Below the pieces are notes generated by a model, which saw nothing but the letters and a program-made list of their open reading frames with translations, was not told the origin of the DNA and ran no database searches. Of a DNA stretch of 64,000 nt, positions 1 through 9,635 are shown in pieces (position 1 is the first letter of the stretch; each line of letters starts with the position of its first letter). The DNA comes from Stratiolaelaps scimitus (Eukaryota > Arthropoda > Arachnida > Mesostigmata > Laelapidae): assembly GCA_019614645.1 (NCBI GenBank), contig JABWDB010000002.1, forward strand, positions 16,405,501-16,469,500, read 5' to 3'. The translations under genes were made by a program, and so were the position numbers.

Positions 1-3000
1 ACGGGACGATGGTATCGCATCCCAAGGGAAATATTTTGAAGGCAAGTTGGGGGCGGGCGCGTGGTGGCCGTGGTGGCCCCAAGGTAGCGCGTTTGTCATA
101 CCATCTGATTTATGGTGACTATGAGACTGAGTCGCAGTCTGGCTGCCGACCGGACCAGGAAAAGGAAGAGCTCTGATCCTCGGGAGTCGTTACATTTCTG
201 ATACAATGATCAGACGCTGTTCTGGCCCTCTGCCATCCTCGTCGGTTGTCCTCTTCAATTCGGCTCGGTCACTTATTCGTTATTGCCTTTCGTCGGCTAG
301 CGAATTCGGGTGTCGAGTTGAATTCGGAGGAACCCTTTTCGCAGCGAGCGCAGAGTTTAGTATTCAGTTGCTTCAGTTCGTCTGTCTGAGTTTCCTCAAG
401 CAATTCTTTTCTAATTGCTTGAGAAGACTCGCACTGAGGAGATTATTTTGCCCAGTTACCGTCCTTTGTTCATTAATACGCTCCATTGCTTTCCCAGTGT
501 AATGCCGAAGCTGAGTAAAGATAGAACCACGAAGTTGTGTGCGCTCACGAGCGCTCGAGTACCTTCGGTGCTTGTGGTATCGATACTGTGATTTTCAGCT
601 GACTTTCGTCACTTCGTGATTCGTGTTTTGCTGACAAGGAGGACGACAACAGGCTAGCCCCGGGCCAAATTGATAGATATCTATTCGGCCTACAGCATAC
701 CCTGTACATTGCAGCTCCTTTAATAAACGAATAAAGCCTTTACCTTTACATATATAGGGTGTGCTGTCGTCCGGCTCACGGCCGAGTATATTACGGCCGT
801 TTCTGTTCACGTGGACATATCTGGGTCGGCACGGAGACATGCGGTGCAGTTGCCACTTGACCACCGCTCATCTGGGGACCACCTTGTCCGCTCGAGTTTG
901 TGGGCTGCCAAAAAGAATATCTAGACAATGTCTGATGGTTGCGAGATTGTTGGGCCTTAATATATTCGACAGGACTACAATTTATAGATAGGATAGATGC
1001 CAATGCGTTGGGACAGCCCCTCGAATAACCCCGAACCGTCGAACGAGTTCGCATTCTAGTTAATTAAGCCACCACAGCTCGAGAAACTCGCTTGTGTGTC
1101 CTACACACGCACAAATGCAGCCCACGCGCAGTGATTCGGAAACAATGACAACAATGACGACAGCAACCACTGGCTTTTCGACACCGCCGCACATAAACCA
1201 TGCGGCATGCATACGCTGCTCACTCGCTAGTGACCACGTCAGAGCATTTATACTCGGGCGAAGATGCGGCGAAGATGGCCAGCCACGATACAATCGCTCC
1301 CTACCGTTCCAGCACGCACAACCACTTCGAATTTCACTTTGTGTAAATTCGCTTCGCCGTCATCGTCGTCGTTCCAGAATTTTATTGCTGTCGAAGGTGT
1401 GATAAAACGAGATTTTCTACAGTGTAGTATAGTATGAGACTATTTGAAGGCCGCTCATGAGCCGATGGCGACCGAATGTCTAGAGCGACTGTTAGCGAAG
1501 ACGGCGAAGTTTTCCGGCGCGGATCGAGGTGGGATGAACGACTCTAGTGGCTGCCAGCCTGGAAGCGTCTCGAAACGGTAGAAGTACGTGGCAACAGCAC
1601 CACAGCGAGATGGGGAGGAAGGGGAGTCGTTTAACATCAACGCTGGTTATCATTACGTTGATGAGGGGAACCCGTAAAGCGATTACCAGGAAGTGAAAAA
1701 CAACAAAACGAGAAAACTCGGTGTATTCATAGTGGATTTATGGGTGTGATTATATGTTGATCCGTCGTATAGTAGTACTACGCCTGCTATGGACACATTA
1801 GCAATTACAGCACAATTGATCAGTATTGGCTGAGAGCGTCTGTAGAGGTATTGTAATCTGGCCAGCAGGTATGGTTAACAAACACATCATGAGTTTGAAA
1901 TGATTGGATTTCGGAAACACCCAGAAGAATCCAGGCCAAGTAAACGCTCGCGGGATGAGACCGATGCCGCGTGGGTAGGGACAGGTGAGATGATGCAGTA
2001 CGAAATTTTCTTCTGTTCTCTCATGCATTCTCGCGTTTTGGGTGGTGCTCAAGCTGACACTAGATAGTAATGAAACAGTGAGGATACTCTCGGACAAGCT
2101 TGAACGAAAAGGCAAGCCAAGTTTTCGCTGTTGTTATCCAGCTCAGCTGGATAAACGTTGGGTCTAGGGTGAATTACGAGGCATAGACAAACCTGCACCA
2201 GAACGTGCAAAACCACATGTTGGAGATTGAGACTAAAGTGAGTGCATTACTTCATTACTAACTAATCATGTCACAATCAACTGACACTATTGCACTGACA
2301 GCTGCAACTGGCTCGCCCCACTGTTCCTGCTGTGACGCGTGGCATGCTGCTTTCTCTCCTACAAAACATTTTCAGGTTTCGTCTTCTACGTCACGGATTG
2401 TGTCAACATCGATAGTTCCATCAGTAGTTTAGTCGAAACGCCGCATACGACCAAAGGATGTAACGTTGGTCATTGGCTGACAAAATACCAATATTGATGA
2501 TGGTAATAAGAAAATCAAATTCTCCTTTGATATCGAATATGTCTGAGCTGACATTATGTGAGATCGAAGTCATCGGAAACATGTAATATAATATAATTAA
2601 CCTAATAGACATCACGTAAAAATACAGGGCGGCAGTGGTGATCAAACGATGCAACTGATACTACCGAGCGGGTCAGCTTGTCTAACAACAATAGACAGAC
2701 TCACTAAAAGGAAATGATCTCTTGGAAGGGTAGCGGACCGCTGCAGGCTTCAATGCCGCGCAAACTGTGGATTTTTTTTTGTTCGAGTAACACTTAGATT
2801 GAAATTGTAGTGTATATTCGCTGTACACACACTCGCTTCTCTCCGTGTGCGCGTCACTGAGACTCGGTGCATAAACTTGTATATACATGGGCATGGTTTG
2901 TCACGTTTCCTGCTGTGTATCGGTACAACACGGTGATGATTCGGGTGAGAGTCTACCTAACGGGTGTAATTCAACCGCAGATTGAATGATATTGCCTTGA

Positions 3001-3404
3001 GCGAAATTTGATATTATATTCCCAGAAGTTCTTCTTCTTCCCCGATAGCAAAATGATTGCACAGACGGCCAGTGACACATCACGTATCTTTGCCAGACGT
3101 CGACACAGCTAGCGACCACCGTATTGGGTAAGACGGGTAACAACGTCAGCTGTAGATGTAGGTTTCCTTGTCACGACAAAATAGGATCTTACCTTGAGGT
3201 GTATTTTTCATATTTTATGCATACACATACGCACACTCGGCCGGGATTGCTTAACTGTAATGTCCCCCTATGTCTCGAATGGGATTTTATTCAAGATAAA
3301 TGACTATCACTGCCATGTTATTTCGTCAAGCCGTCGTACCTCGATTGCCATGCGTCGACATTGTATATACAGAGAACAAAAGATACACAACAACAGATGA
3401 ACTT
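1..3404. other. No gene recognised; unique-looking sequence
   Basis: Only short open frames occur here, none over about 105 codons and none with a clear start, splice site or poly(A) context that sets it apart from chance. The one structural item is a perfect short palindrome at 2134-2154, listed separately. It could be intergenic or intronic. Confidence 0.6.
2134..2154. repeat. Perfect 10-bp palindrome with 1-nt centre
   Basis: TTATCCAGCT is followed by C and then AGCTGGATAA, an exact inverted repeat. It may be a protein-binding palindrome or simply chance. No nearby gene start was recognised to give it a role. Confidence 0.5.
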
Positions 3405-3593
3405 ACTGAGTGTTATTAATCATCGTTGATTGAGAAGTTAGTCCCTATATGCATCTCTACATGGACAATCGGCAAATATTGCTTTTTACTTAGCATTGTG
3501 ATTAGTTGCTAAGTAAAAATAGCAATATTATGCCGATTGTCAATGTCGGGATGCATATAGGGACTGACTTCTCTATCAACGATGATTCTCAGT
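3405..3593. repeat. Long near-perfect inverted repeat (hairpin)
   Basis: Two arms of about 80-90 nt are reverse complements, separated by a loop of about 11 nt (3496-3506). The arms start and end with ACTGAG/CTCAGT and close with ACTTAGCA/TGCTAAGT. The left arm carries a 7-nt insertion near its base and lacks a few single bases near the loop; only about five substitutions separate the arms, two of which would be G-U pairs in RNA. A transcript would fold into a very stable rod, longer than a usual animal miRNA precursor. Candidate explanations are a recent inverted duplication, a foldback MITE, or a hairpin-RNA (endo-siRNA) locus. No obvious target-site duplication flanks it. Confidence 0.9.
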
Positions 3594-3814
3594 GTTTCTA
3601 TTATTTTGCGACGGCTCGTTAATACAGCAGGATATCGTTTTGTAGGGGATATCGCTTGTTCAAACGAACAGGACAAATTAAATGTCATCATAAGATCATC
3701 ATTATCATCGTCGTAGCTAGCGTCTTTTATTATTGGGCGTGTCACCCAAAAAAACAACGCCTGGCCGATTGCCTTTTGTCGGCTGCTGTCACTCCGAAGA
3801 AGCGTTTCGTCCAA
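3509..3814 (-). CDS. Weak candidate coding frame overlapping one hairpin arm
   Basis: This is a frame of about 101 codons on the minus strand that begins with TTG rather than ATG, so if real it is part of an exon. The first internal ATG pair lies about 40 codons in. Its last 28 or so codons are the right arm of the long inverted repeat. The same reading of the left arm is broken by TGA where this arm has AGA. Length is within chance expectation, no family was recognised, and no splice sites were defined. It is listed mainly because it may explain where the repeat came from. Confidence 0.15.
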   Translation of the reverse strand: MDETLLRSDSSRQKAIGQALFFWVTRPIIKDASYDDDNDDLMMTFNLSCSFEQAISPTKRYPAVLTSRRKIIETLRIIVDREVSPYMHPDIDNRHNIAIFT

Positions 3815-3888
3815 GAAGCAAAACCCACGTAGCGAGCCGACAGCACGTCGCTTGGTTTCCGGAAGCCGACACCGTTAGTGTATCTGAT

Positions 3889-3909
3889 TATATATATATA
3901 TATATATAT
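3889..3909. repeat. (TA)n microsatellite
   Basis: About ten uninterrupted TA units. Frames crossing it read as alternating Ile-Tyr, a translation artefact also seen in many other short frames of this window. Confidence 0.95.
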
Positions 3910-4357
3910 GTGTTCTAGCTGGCCGAACGAGCGACCATTTGGCTCTCCCGTTCGTCGCCACTTCTGCTGCGGCTGTTGTTGTTGTTGTTCGCTGTAGTCG
4001 TGTCGTCATCACTATTTTTCTACCGTACGGTGACATAGGCAGACACACACGGATCGACAGAGATACCCAATTGCTTCGCGTTGCTTGATTTTCCACATCA
4101 TCCACACAAGCAGAAGACAGAAGCAGAAGTTGTCAGAAGACGAGACGAGTGTGCTCACCATGTCTGCTCTGCTTTGTATATCTGCCTGCCTGCTTGACCC
4201 GATCCGGAGCTCTGTCGTTGACTCGGCCGACTCCCGTCTGTGTGCGCCAGTAACAGGACAGCTCTCGCTGTAGCAGACAGACGTCTTTTGACTTCCTCTG
4301 ACGTTCTTCGTTCTAGCCCAACGCCCCGCCGTTGCTGCCGGTACAGCTGCCCCGTAG

Positions 4358-4400
4358 ATATATATATATATATATATATATATAGGGAGAGAGAGAGAGA
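4358..4400. repeat. Compound (AT)n-(GA)n microsatellite
   Basis: About 13 AT units (4358-4384) run directly into a (GA)n tract (4387-4400). Compound TA/GA tracts recur in the window. Confidence 0.95.
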
Positions 4401-4925
4401 AACCTCTGCCGTGGGGTGGAGTGGTACAGCTAGCTAGCAAGCTAGCTCGTGAGCCAAGCAGACAGATCAGCGTTCTGGTTCATTCTCGATTCGTATTCCC
4501 TTCTATGGTCTGACAACGGCAGCAGCAACGGGAGCCGCAAAGGAGAAGAAGACGCCATAGAGCCAGGCAAGAAAAAGACTACCCATGTTTATTCTCTCCC
4601 CCATTTCGTCTGTCCGTCCATCCGTGGTTCTCGCTCTCTCTCTCTCTGTCTTTCTCTCGCCTCACTTTCGTTGTCCGTCGAATCTCCGCCGCGATATCTC
4701 TGTATCTGTGTACGTGCTGCCAGAGTCAGGTATATATATCTGTGCTTCTCGGTGGCAGGCGCCTCTGGATGGCTGGCGGCCCTGCTGCCGCTGCTGCACT
4801 CGACTGACTTTACGTCGCGGTGGTACGGCATCGAAGCGACAGGTAGCAGTCGTGGTCAGTTTCACCCCTTATGTGATATAGGCTCTATGCAACGGAGAAT
4901 CGCGATAGTATAATAACTGCGGGAA

Positions 4926-4972
4926 CGGCGGCGGCGGCGGGAGCGCCCTTAGCAGCAGCAGCAGCAGCACCA
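4926..4972. repeat. (CGG)n and (CAG)n trinucleotide tracts
   Basis: A short GGC/CGG run (4926-4941) is followed within ten bases by about seven AGC/CAG units (4951-4971). Both keep a frame open, so the Ala-, Leu- or Gln-rich peptides predicted here are not evidence of coding. Confidence 0.85.
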
Positions 4973-5153
4973 CTGTGGGCGAGCAGCGAACGTCTAGAGG
5001 AAGAAGGATGCCTGGTGTTCTCTGGTGAGTTAAGCCAGGAAGCAGTCGATTTCTGGTCGGAGCAGTAGCGAGAATCACAGCTAGGCGGGTTGGATTGCTT
5101 GGCTCTCGGCCACAGCAGCAAAACGGCGAAATCCCTTGACGAAGGCGGTCCCG

Positions 5154-5195
5154 TATATACACACACATATATATACATATATATATATATATAGT
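5154..5195. repeat. Imperfect (TA)n/(CA)n microsatellite
   Basis: A run of TA units interrupted by an ACACACA stretch and a single TACATA step. Confidence 0.9.
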
Positions 5196-5477
5196 ATATT
5201 GAAGTTACGCAACCCTCTGATAGACGAACCAAATATCGACCGTTCTAACGCTAATCTTCTATGCATTGTTTTCATGATTTTTATGCCAGCGCATATCTAA
5301 TATAATAGTAGCATGTAGGTCATGTATGTTCAAGCGAGGCATAGAAAAAAAAATCGCGGAGGCAGTCGCAGAGGACATCAAATTTTGGCCAAAGTTTCCG
5401 CTCATTTTCAAGCTTTGGTGCGATTAACTTCTCGAACACCTATGTGTGCTTCTTTGTTTATAACTCTCTTTCTCTCT

Positions 5478-5479
<2 letters not shown>

Positions 5480-5520
<41 letters not shown>

Positions 5521-5532
5521 AATAATAATAAT
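5480..5532. repeat. Compound (AT)n-(ATA)n microsatellite
   Basis: About 19 AT units (5480-5517) are followed by five ATA/AAT units (5519-5532). Confidence 0.95.
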
Positions 5533-6040
5533 GGCGACACGAACAGCGTTGTCGCCGAAAGACTGATTCTGTTTCGCCTTTTGTGCTACAGTGCTACCAG
5601 GCGCTAAGCAAATGTTCAAGGAGCAAATGAACATTGGAGATCGAGGAGCGGCGATGTCTGTGTGATTTTGCGCGAGTCTATTAAACGGTGGGGGCGTATG
5701 AGAAATGGCTGGTTGACAGTAAGTTATTAATTAATTAGTAATAAGTAATCACGTGTGAGCACAATTCTTCGCATCGTACACTGTCTATACGTATCTATGC
5801 TTGAATACTGTAACATGCAATTCACTCGGAAAGGTATGAATTTGACGTGCAAAACACTTTTGTTCTCTCTCGGTATTAACAGGCTAAACTCTCGCCGCGT
5901 AGAGCTATTAATTATTGCGATGATTAGGTTTTTGCTTCTAACGGCAGCTGTCAACGCACCAACAGTGGCGTTTACACTTCGTCCTCGTTCTTGTTGATGT
6001 TGTTATTGTTGTTGTTGAATGTAAAGAGAGACAAAAGCAT

Positions 6041-6063
6041 AGAGAGAGAGAGAGAGAGAGAGG
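6041..6063. repeat. (AG)n microsatellite
   Basis: About eleven perfect AG units with no other feature attached. Confidence 0.9.
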
Positions 6064-6682
6064 AGTTCTAATCAAGCTGTTGCTATGATTCTTGTTATCA
6101 TCGTTTGAAATAACCATGTTGCCAGCCTAACTACTATGCTTGGCTTTCGTCAGCTGCGTGAAGCCGATTATGTTCAGAGTACACCCCCCCCCCCCGAGCA
6201 GCCTAATCCTAGTTGGCCAGCCAGACGAACGCCAACTACAGGCAAGTGCACAATCGACGGGACGATTAGCGGTCGATAGCGGTTCGATGTAAATACATTG
6301 TAAAGTTATCTAGACAAGGCGGTACTCATTGGAAGCCGCTGCGAGAGTGGTGCTACTGTTTGCGGCCAAGCTTTCCGCATCGCTGGCACCACCACCACCT
6401 GCAGCAGCAAGGTCGATGTGATCCAGGGGCCATCGATATTTTGTGTGGTGTCGCTCTATTCGCCTCTTCCGCCCCTAACTTAGTCCCTACTGGCGAGATG
6501 GTTTAACAGGTATCCAAGCTGAACAAGAGAAAACAGGAAATTACGACGGAGGCAGGCATTATGATTATTTTTCTTGTTACAAAGAAAATGTGACATGATA
6601 TTGTGTTGAGGGTGCCATCACCCACAAACAATACCGAGAAAGCGGCCAGTGACAACATCGCTCGTCACAATTGCCACGAATT

Positions 6683-6703
6683 TATATATATATATATATA
6701 TAT
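6683..6703. repeat. (TA)n microsatellite
   Basis: About ten TA units, roughly 260 bases upstream of the two minisatellites. Confidence 0.95.
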
Positions 6704-6966
6704 CCGCTGTGTACTAGATGGAGAGATAGTGATAGTTCCACATTAGGTCCATCTGGAATGACACCCGTCATGGTACTGCCATTGGCAAGGGACCAACGGC
6801 ATATTCACCAACATACAGCTACTTTCATAGCACTATTTCCAAGCGGTACGGTTATAAGGAACGCGGAATGACAGGTATTGCTTCTTGTCTCAAGGCCTGC
6901 GGGTGCTGTTGCTGCTTTCGCAGTGAAAGCCAACAAGTCATTGTTTAACACAAGTGTTGCCACGTC

Positions 6967-7190
6967 GGAAAGGCCATTGCTTCGAGCGGAGTCGCCGGAA
7001 AGGCCATTGCTTCGAGCGGAGTCGCCGGAAAGGCCATTGCTTCGAGCGGAGTCGCCGGCAAGGCCATTGCTTCGAGCGGAGTCGCCGGAAAGGCCATTGC
7101 TTCGAGCGGGGTCGCTGGAAAGGCCATTGCTTCGAGCGGAGTCGTCGGAAAGGCCATTGCTTCGAGCGGAGTCGTCGGAAAGGCCATTGC
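6967..7190. repeat. 30-bp minisatellite, about 7.5 copies
   Basis: A unit of exactly 30 bp is repeated head to tail: GGAAAGGCCATTGC, then TTCGAGCGGAGTCGCC. Copies begin at 6967, 6997, 7027, 7057, 7087, 7117, 7147 and 7177 (partial). Only a few substitutions separate them: one GGCAAG for GGAAAG, one GCGGGG for GCGGAG, and CGCC/CGCT/CGTC variants at the unit end. Because 30 is a multiple of three and the unit has no stop in several frames, open frames of repeated decapeptides exist on both strands, for example ERPLLRAESP on the plus strand. That follows automatically from the repeat and does not show that it is translated. Low divergence points to recent amplification or ongoing homogenisation. 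Confidence 0.97.
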
Positions 7191-7203
7191 GTTTTGTAGC
7201 GTG

Positions 7204-7515
7204 AAAAAATGCTTTGGTATTTTTTATTTTTTTTTAATTATTCTTTAAAAAATGCTTTGGTATTTTTTTTTTTAATTATTCTTTAAAAAATGCTTTGGTA
7301 TTTTTTTTTTTTTTAATTATTCTTTAAAAAATGCTTTGGTATTTTTTATTTTTTTTTAATTATTTTTTAAAAAATGCTTTGGTATTTTTTTTTTTTTTAA
7401 TTATTTTTTAAAAAATGCTTTGGTTTTTTTTTTTTTTTTTTTATTCTTTAAAAAATGCTTTGGTATTTTTTTTTTTTTTTTAATTATTCTTTAAAAAATG
7501 CTTTGGTATTTTTTT
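7204..7515. repeat. AT-rich minisatellite, 38-45 bp units
   Basis: The core AAAAAATGCTTTGGTA occurs eight times, at about 7204, 7247, 7286, 7326, 7369, 7411, 7452 and 7494. Between cores are a poly(T) run of varying length and usually TTAATTATTCTTT. Length variation sits almost wholly in the poly(T) run, as expected from slippage. The array starts only 14 bases after the GC-rich 30-bp minisatellite ends, and the two share no obvious unit. Confidence 0.95.
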
Positions 7516-7990
7516 ATTTAAGGAATAAAATTTCTTACGAATTTTTCTATTACGTTCGAACTGCTTATTCCTTTAATGTGACGAATTTATTTCATTGTGA
7601 TTTTACAATAAAATTTTCAATTTTATAATATATTGAAACGACGAGCAGCAAGGCCTTGTAATGAATTGAAGACCGCAAGCTTATTTACCAATTTTCTCAT
7701 TTTATGAGTCATTTTTGCTGTTTTAATAATCAATTATATGTAAATACTGATTATTGTCACATATTAAGAATTTTGACCTCAAAAGAATTTAATCAAGGAC
7801 GAAACATTGTTTCAATCAGTCGAGTCTGAAACAACATGGTCGATTAACAATACCAACATTAACGAGTGAACCTGCTCAGGTAAGACGCTGCTCAGCGCTT
7901 GCATATGTAACACGAAGTCACACAGTGCTGCATTATTTTTGCTCAAAGTTATATAATTCCACTTCGAAAGTCAATACAATAAAAAGTTTT
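7516..7990. other. AT-rich unique stretch after the minisatellites
   Basis: This is clearly more AT-rich than the surrounding DNA. It contains an inverted repeat AAGGAATAA/TTATTCCTT (near 7519-7572) and no convincing open frame. The change in composition begins with the AT-rich minisatellite, so the two may form one inserted or anciently duplicated block. No terminal repeats or transposon protein were seen. Confidence 0.5.
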
Positions 7991-9493
7991 GGCTCAATAA
8001 CGAAACTGCGCTTCTGTTCTGTAACTATAGTAATGTTGCATTTTGAATCGTAAGAGAAATGACCCCCCCCCCTCGGATGAACTACCGTCAAAGTAGAGCT
8101 GAACATCACCTGTACTTGATGCGAGCAAAATCTACAAAACACGATAAGTTGAGTGACGAGTTCTGCTAGTTTGACGCCTCTGTACCGGATACTCGACAGC
8201 TCGATCAGGCGTCCAATGTCAATTGTCACTAATGATACTTGTTGTCGCTCCCGCTGACGAGTTCCAATGATAGGCCGGCGATCGCAATCAGCCTTCCTTG
8301 AACGACTCTGTCCACGGTCGCAGGCAGGTTGACGGCGCTTCGTTGTCCAGACATCTAAACGGCCAATAAAACGAGGCCCGAGCTGGCAGCGGGGAGAGTG
8401 AAAGCGACCAAAAGAGGTGGTACAGCCGACCAGCCAGCGTCCATAGCAGTCTTTGGTATTTTGTTCCCTCCAGTAGCTGAGGCTCCCCTCCTGGTTGTGT
8501 CCCGCGTGCCTGCAAACTCCCTTATGGCACCGTTTATCCTGACGTTGCCTCCCTCGGGGAGGCGACGAACGTTCGCGTGTGGACGCTACGAGAAATCGAT
8601 CGTCGCCACTATCGAAGTGAGATGAAAGGAACGAAAGAGAGAGAGAGACAGGGGACGAATGCGCAGATACGCTGGATCTTGCTGGCAGAGCTCGATTGAT
8701 ATGACGTGAGACGCGAAAAAGAGCAAAAAAACAACGCTGCTGCTGCTACTGCTCATTTTTTGACGAAAATAAAGACCATACCTTTAAATGATGTTCTGGA
8801 CCCGGTTCGTTTTGATACGGGCGGGTAGAGCAGACACCAATTAGTCGGGTTCGCTGTCGAGAGGCCGGTGTGCTCGTTCGTTTGCTGCGGGCTGAAGTGT
8901 TTGCGCGGATCTCTTCGAATGAATACACGTATGAATGAAAGCGTGCGGCGTAAAGGTCGTGCTGCCTCGCACCATTTCGTGTCACTGCGCTCCCCTGAAC
9001 GTTTGCCACTTCGCTGCCATCGAATAGGATAGGGTGTTGAGTGCCTTGCTTCAATCTCGCACCTCGAATAGATGGTAGATAGGCGAGTTGATAGACTTTC
9101 AAGCAGAACGAGTTAGCACGTTGAATTCAGCGTCGTGCTAACTGACCCTGACTTGTCGCGTGCTCGGCTGCTCCCTGATGAGACCGACATGGTAGACGAC
9201 CTATCAGCGGTTGTTGGAGGGAGGGGGGGAGGCGGCTCTCTGTTAGCTCGTCGTAGGATCGCATCCCTACTTTTTGGCTACCTTACCTCTTAGGTAATTC
9301 GTCCGCGTATATTGTTCGTGCCAATGTACGCTTGTGGACTGGCCTTGTTGGTGTCATTGCTATACTTGCGGCTACGTCAATGTACAATTTGTTCGGTTAG
9401 CCGCGAAGCTCACTCGTTAAAAAAATGTCGAACGGACGCCAAAAAGACTGCATGCTATTTCCATGTACGATCCTATATATTTGTTGAATGTAA

Positions 9494-9511
9494 CATAAGC
9501 ATATGCTTATG
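9494..9511. repeat. Perfect 18-bp palindrome
   Basis: CATAAGCATATGCTTATG is its own reverse complement. No adjacent promoter or gene start is recognised. Confidence 0.6.
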
Positions 9512-9602
9512 AGTTGACGTATTCCGCGTCGCATGCTGCTTTCGGGATTCTTCGTCTTTTTTGTCTGTTGTGAATATATGTAGTTGTCCTGTTCTCGGTG
9601 TG

Positions 9603-9635
9603 TCTGAGAAATAGGCGGTCTCTGAGAAATAGGCG
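9603..9635. repeat. Tandem duplication of a 15-mer
   Basis: TCTGAGAAATAGGCG occurs at 9603 and again at 9621, an 18-base period. This looks like a small local duplication. Confidence 0.7.

Noticed and set aside
4012..4440. 142-codon minus frame with Ile-Tyr repeats
   Set aside because: Much of the openness comes from (TA)n and (GA)n tracts; no splice or start evidence.
6967..7190. Regular 30-bp repeats that could suggest a CRISPR array
   Set aside because: The copies are directly tandem with no unique spacers, and the DNA is eukaryotic in character. It is a minisatellite.
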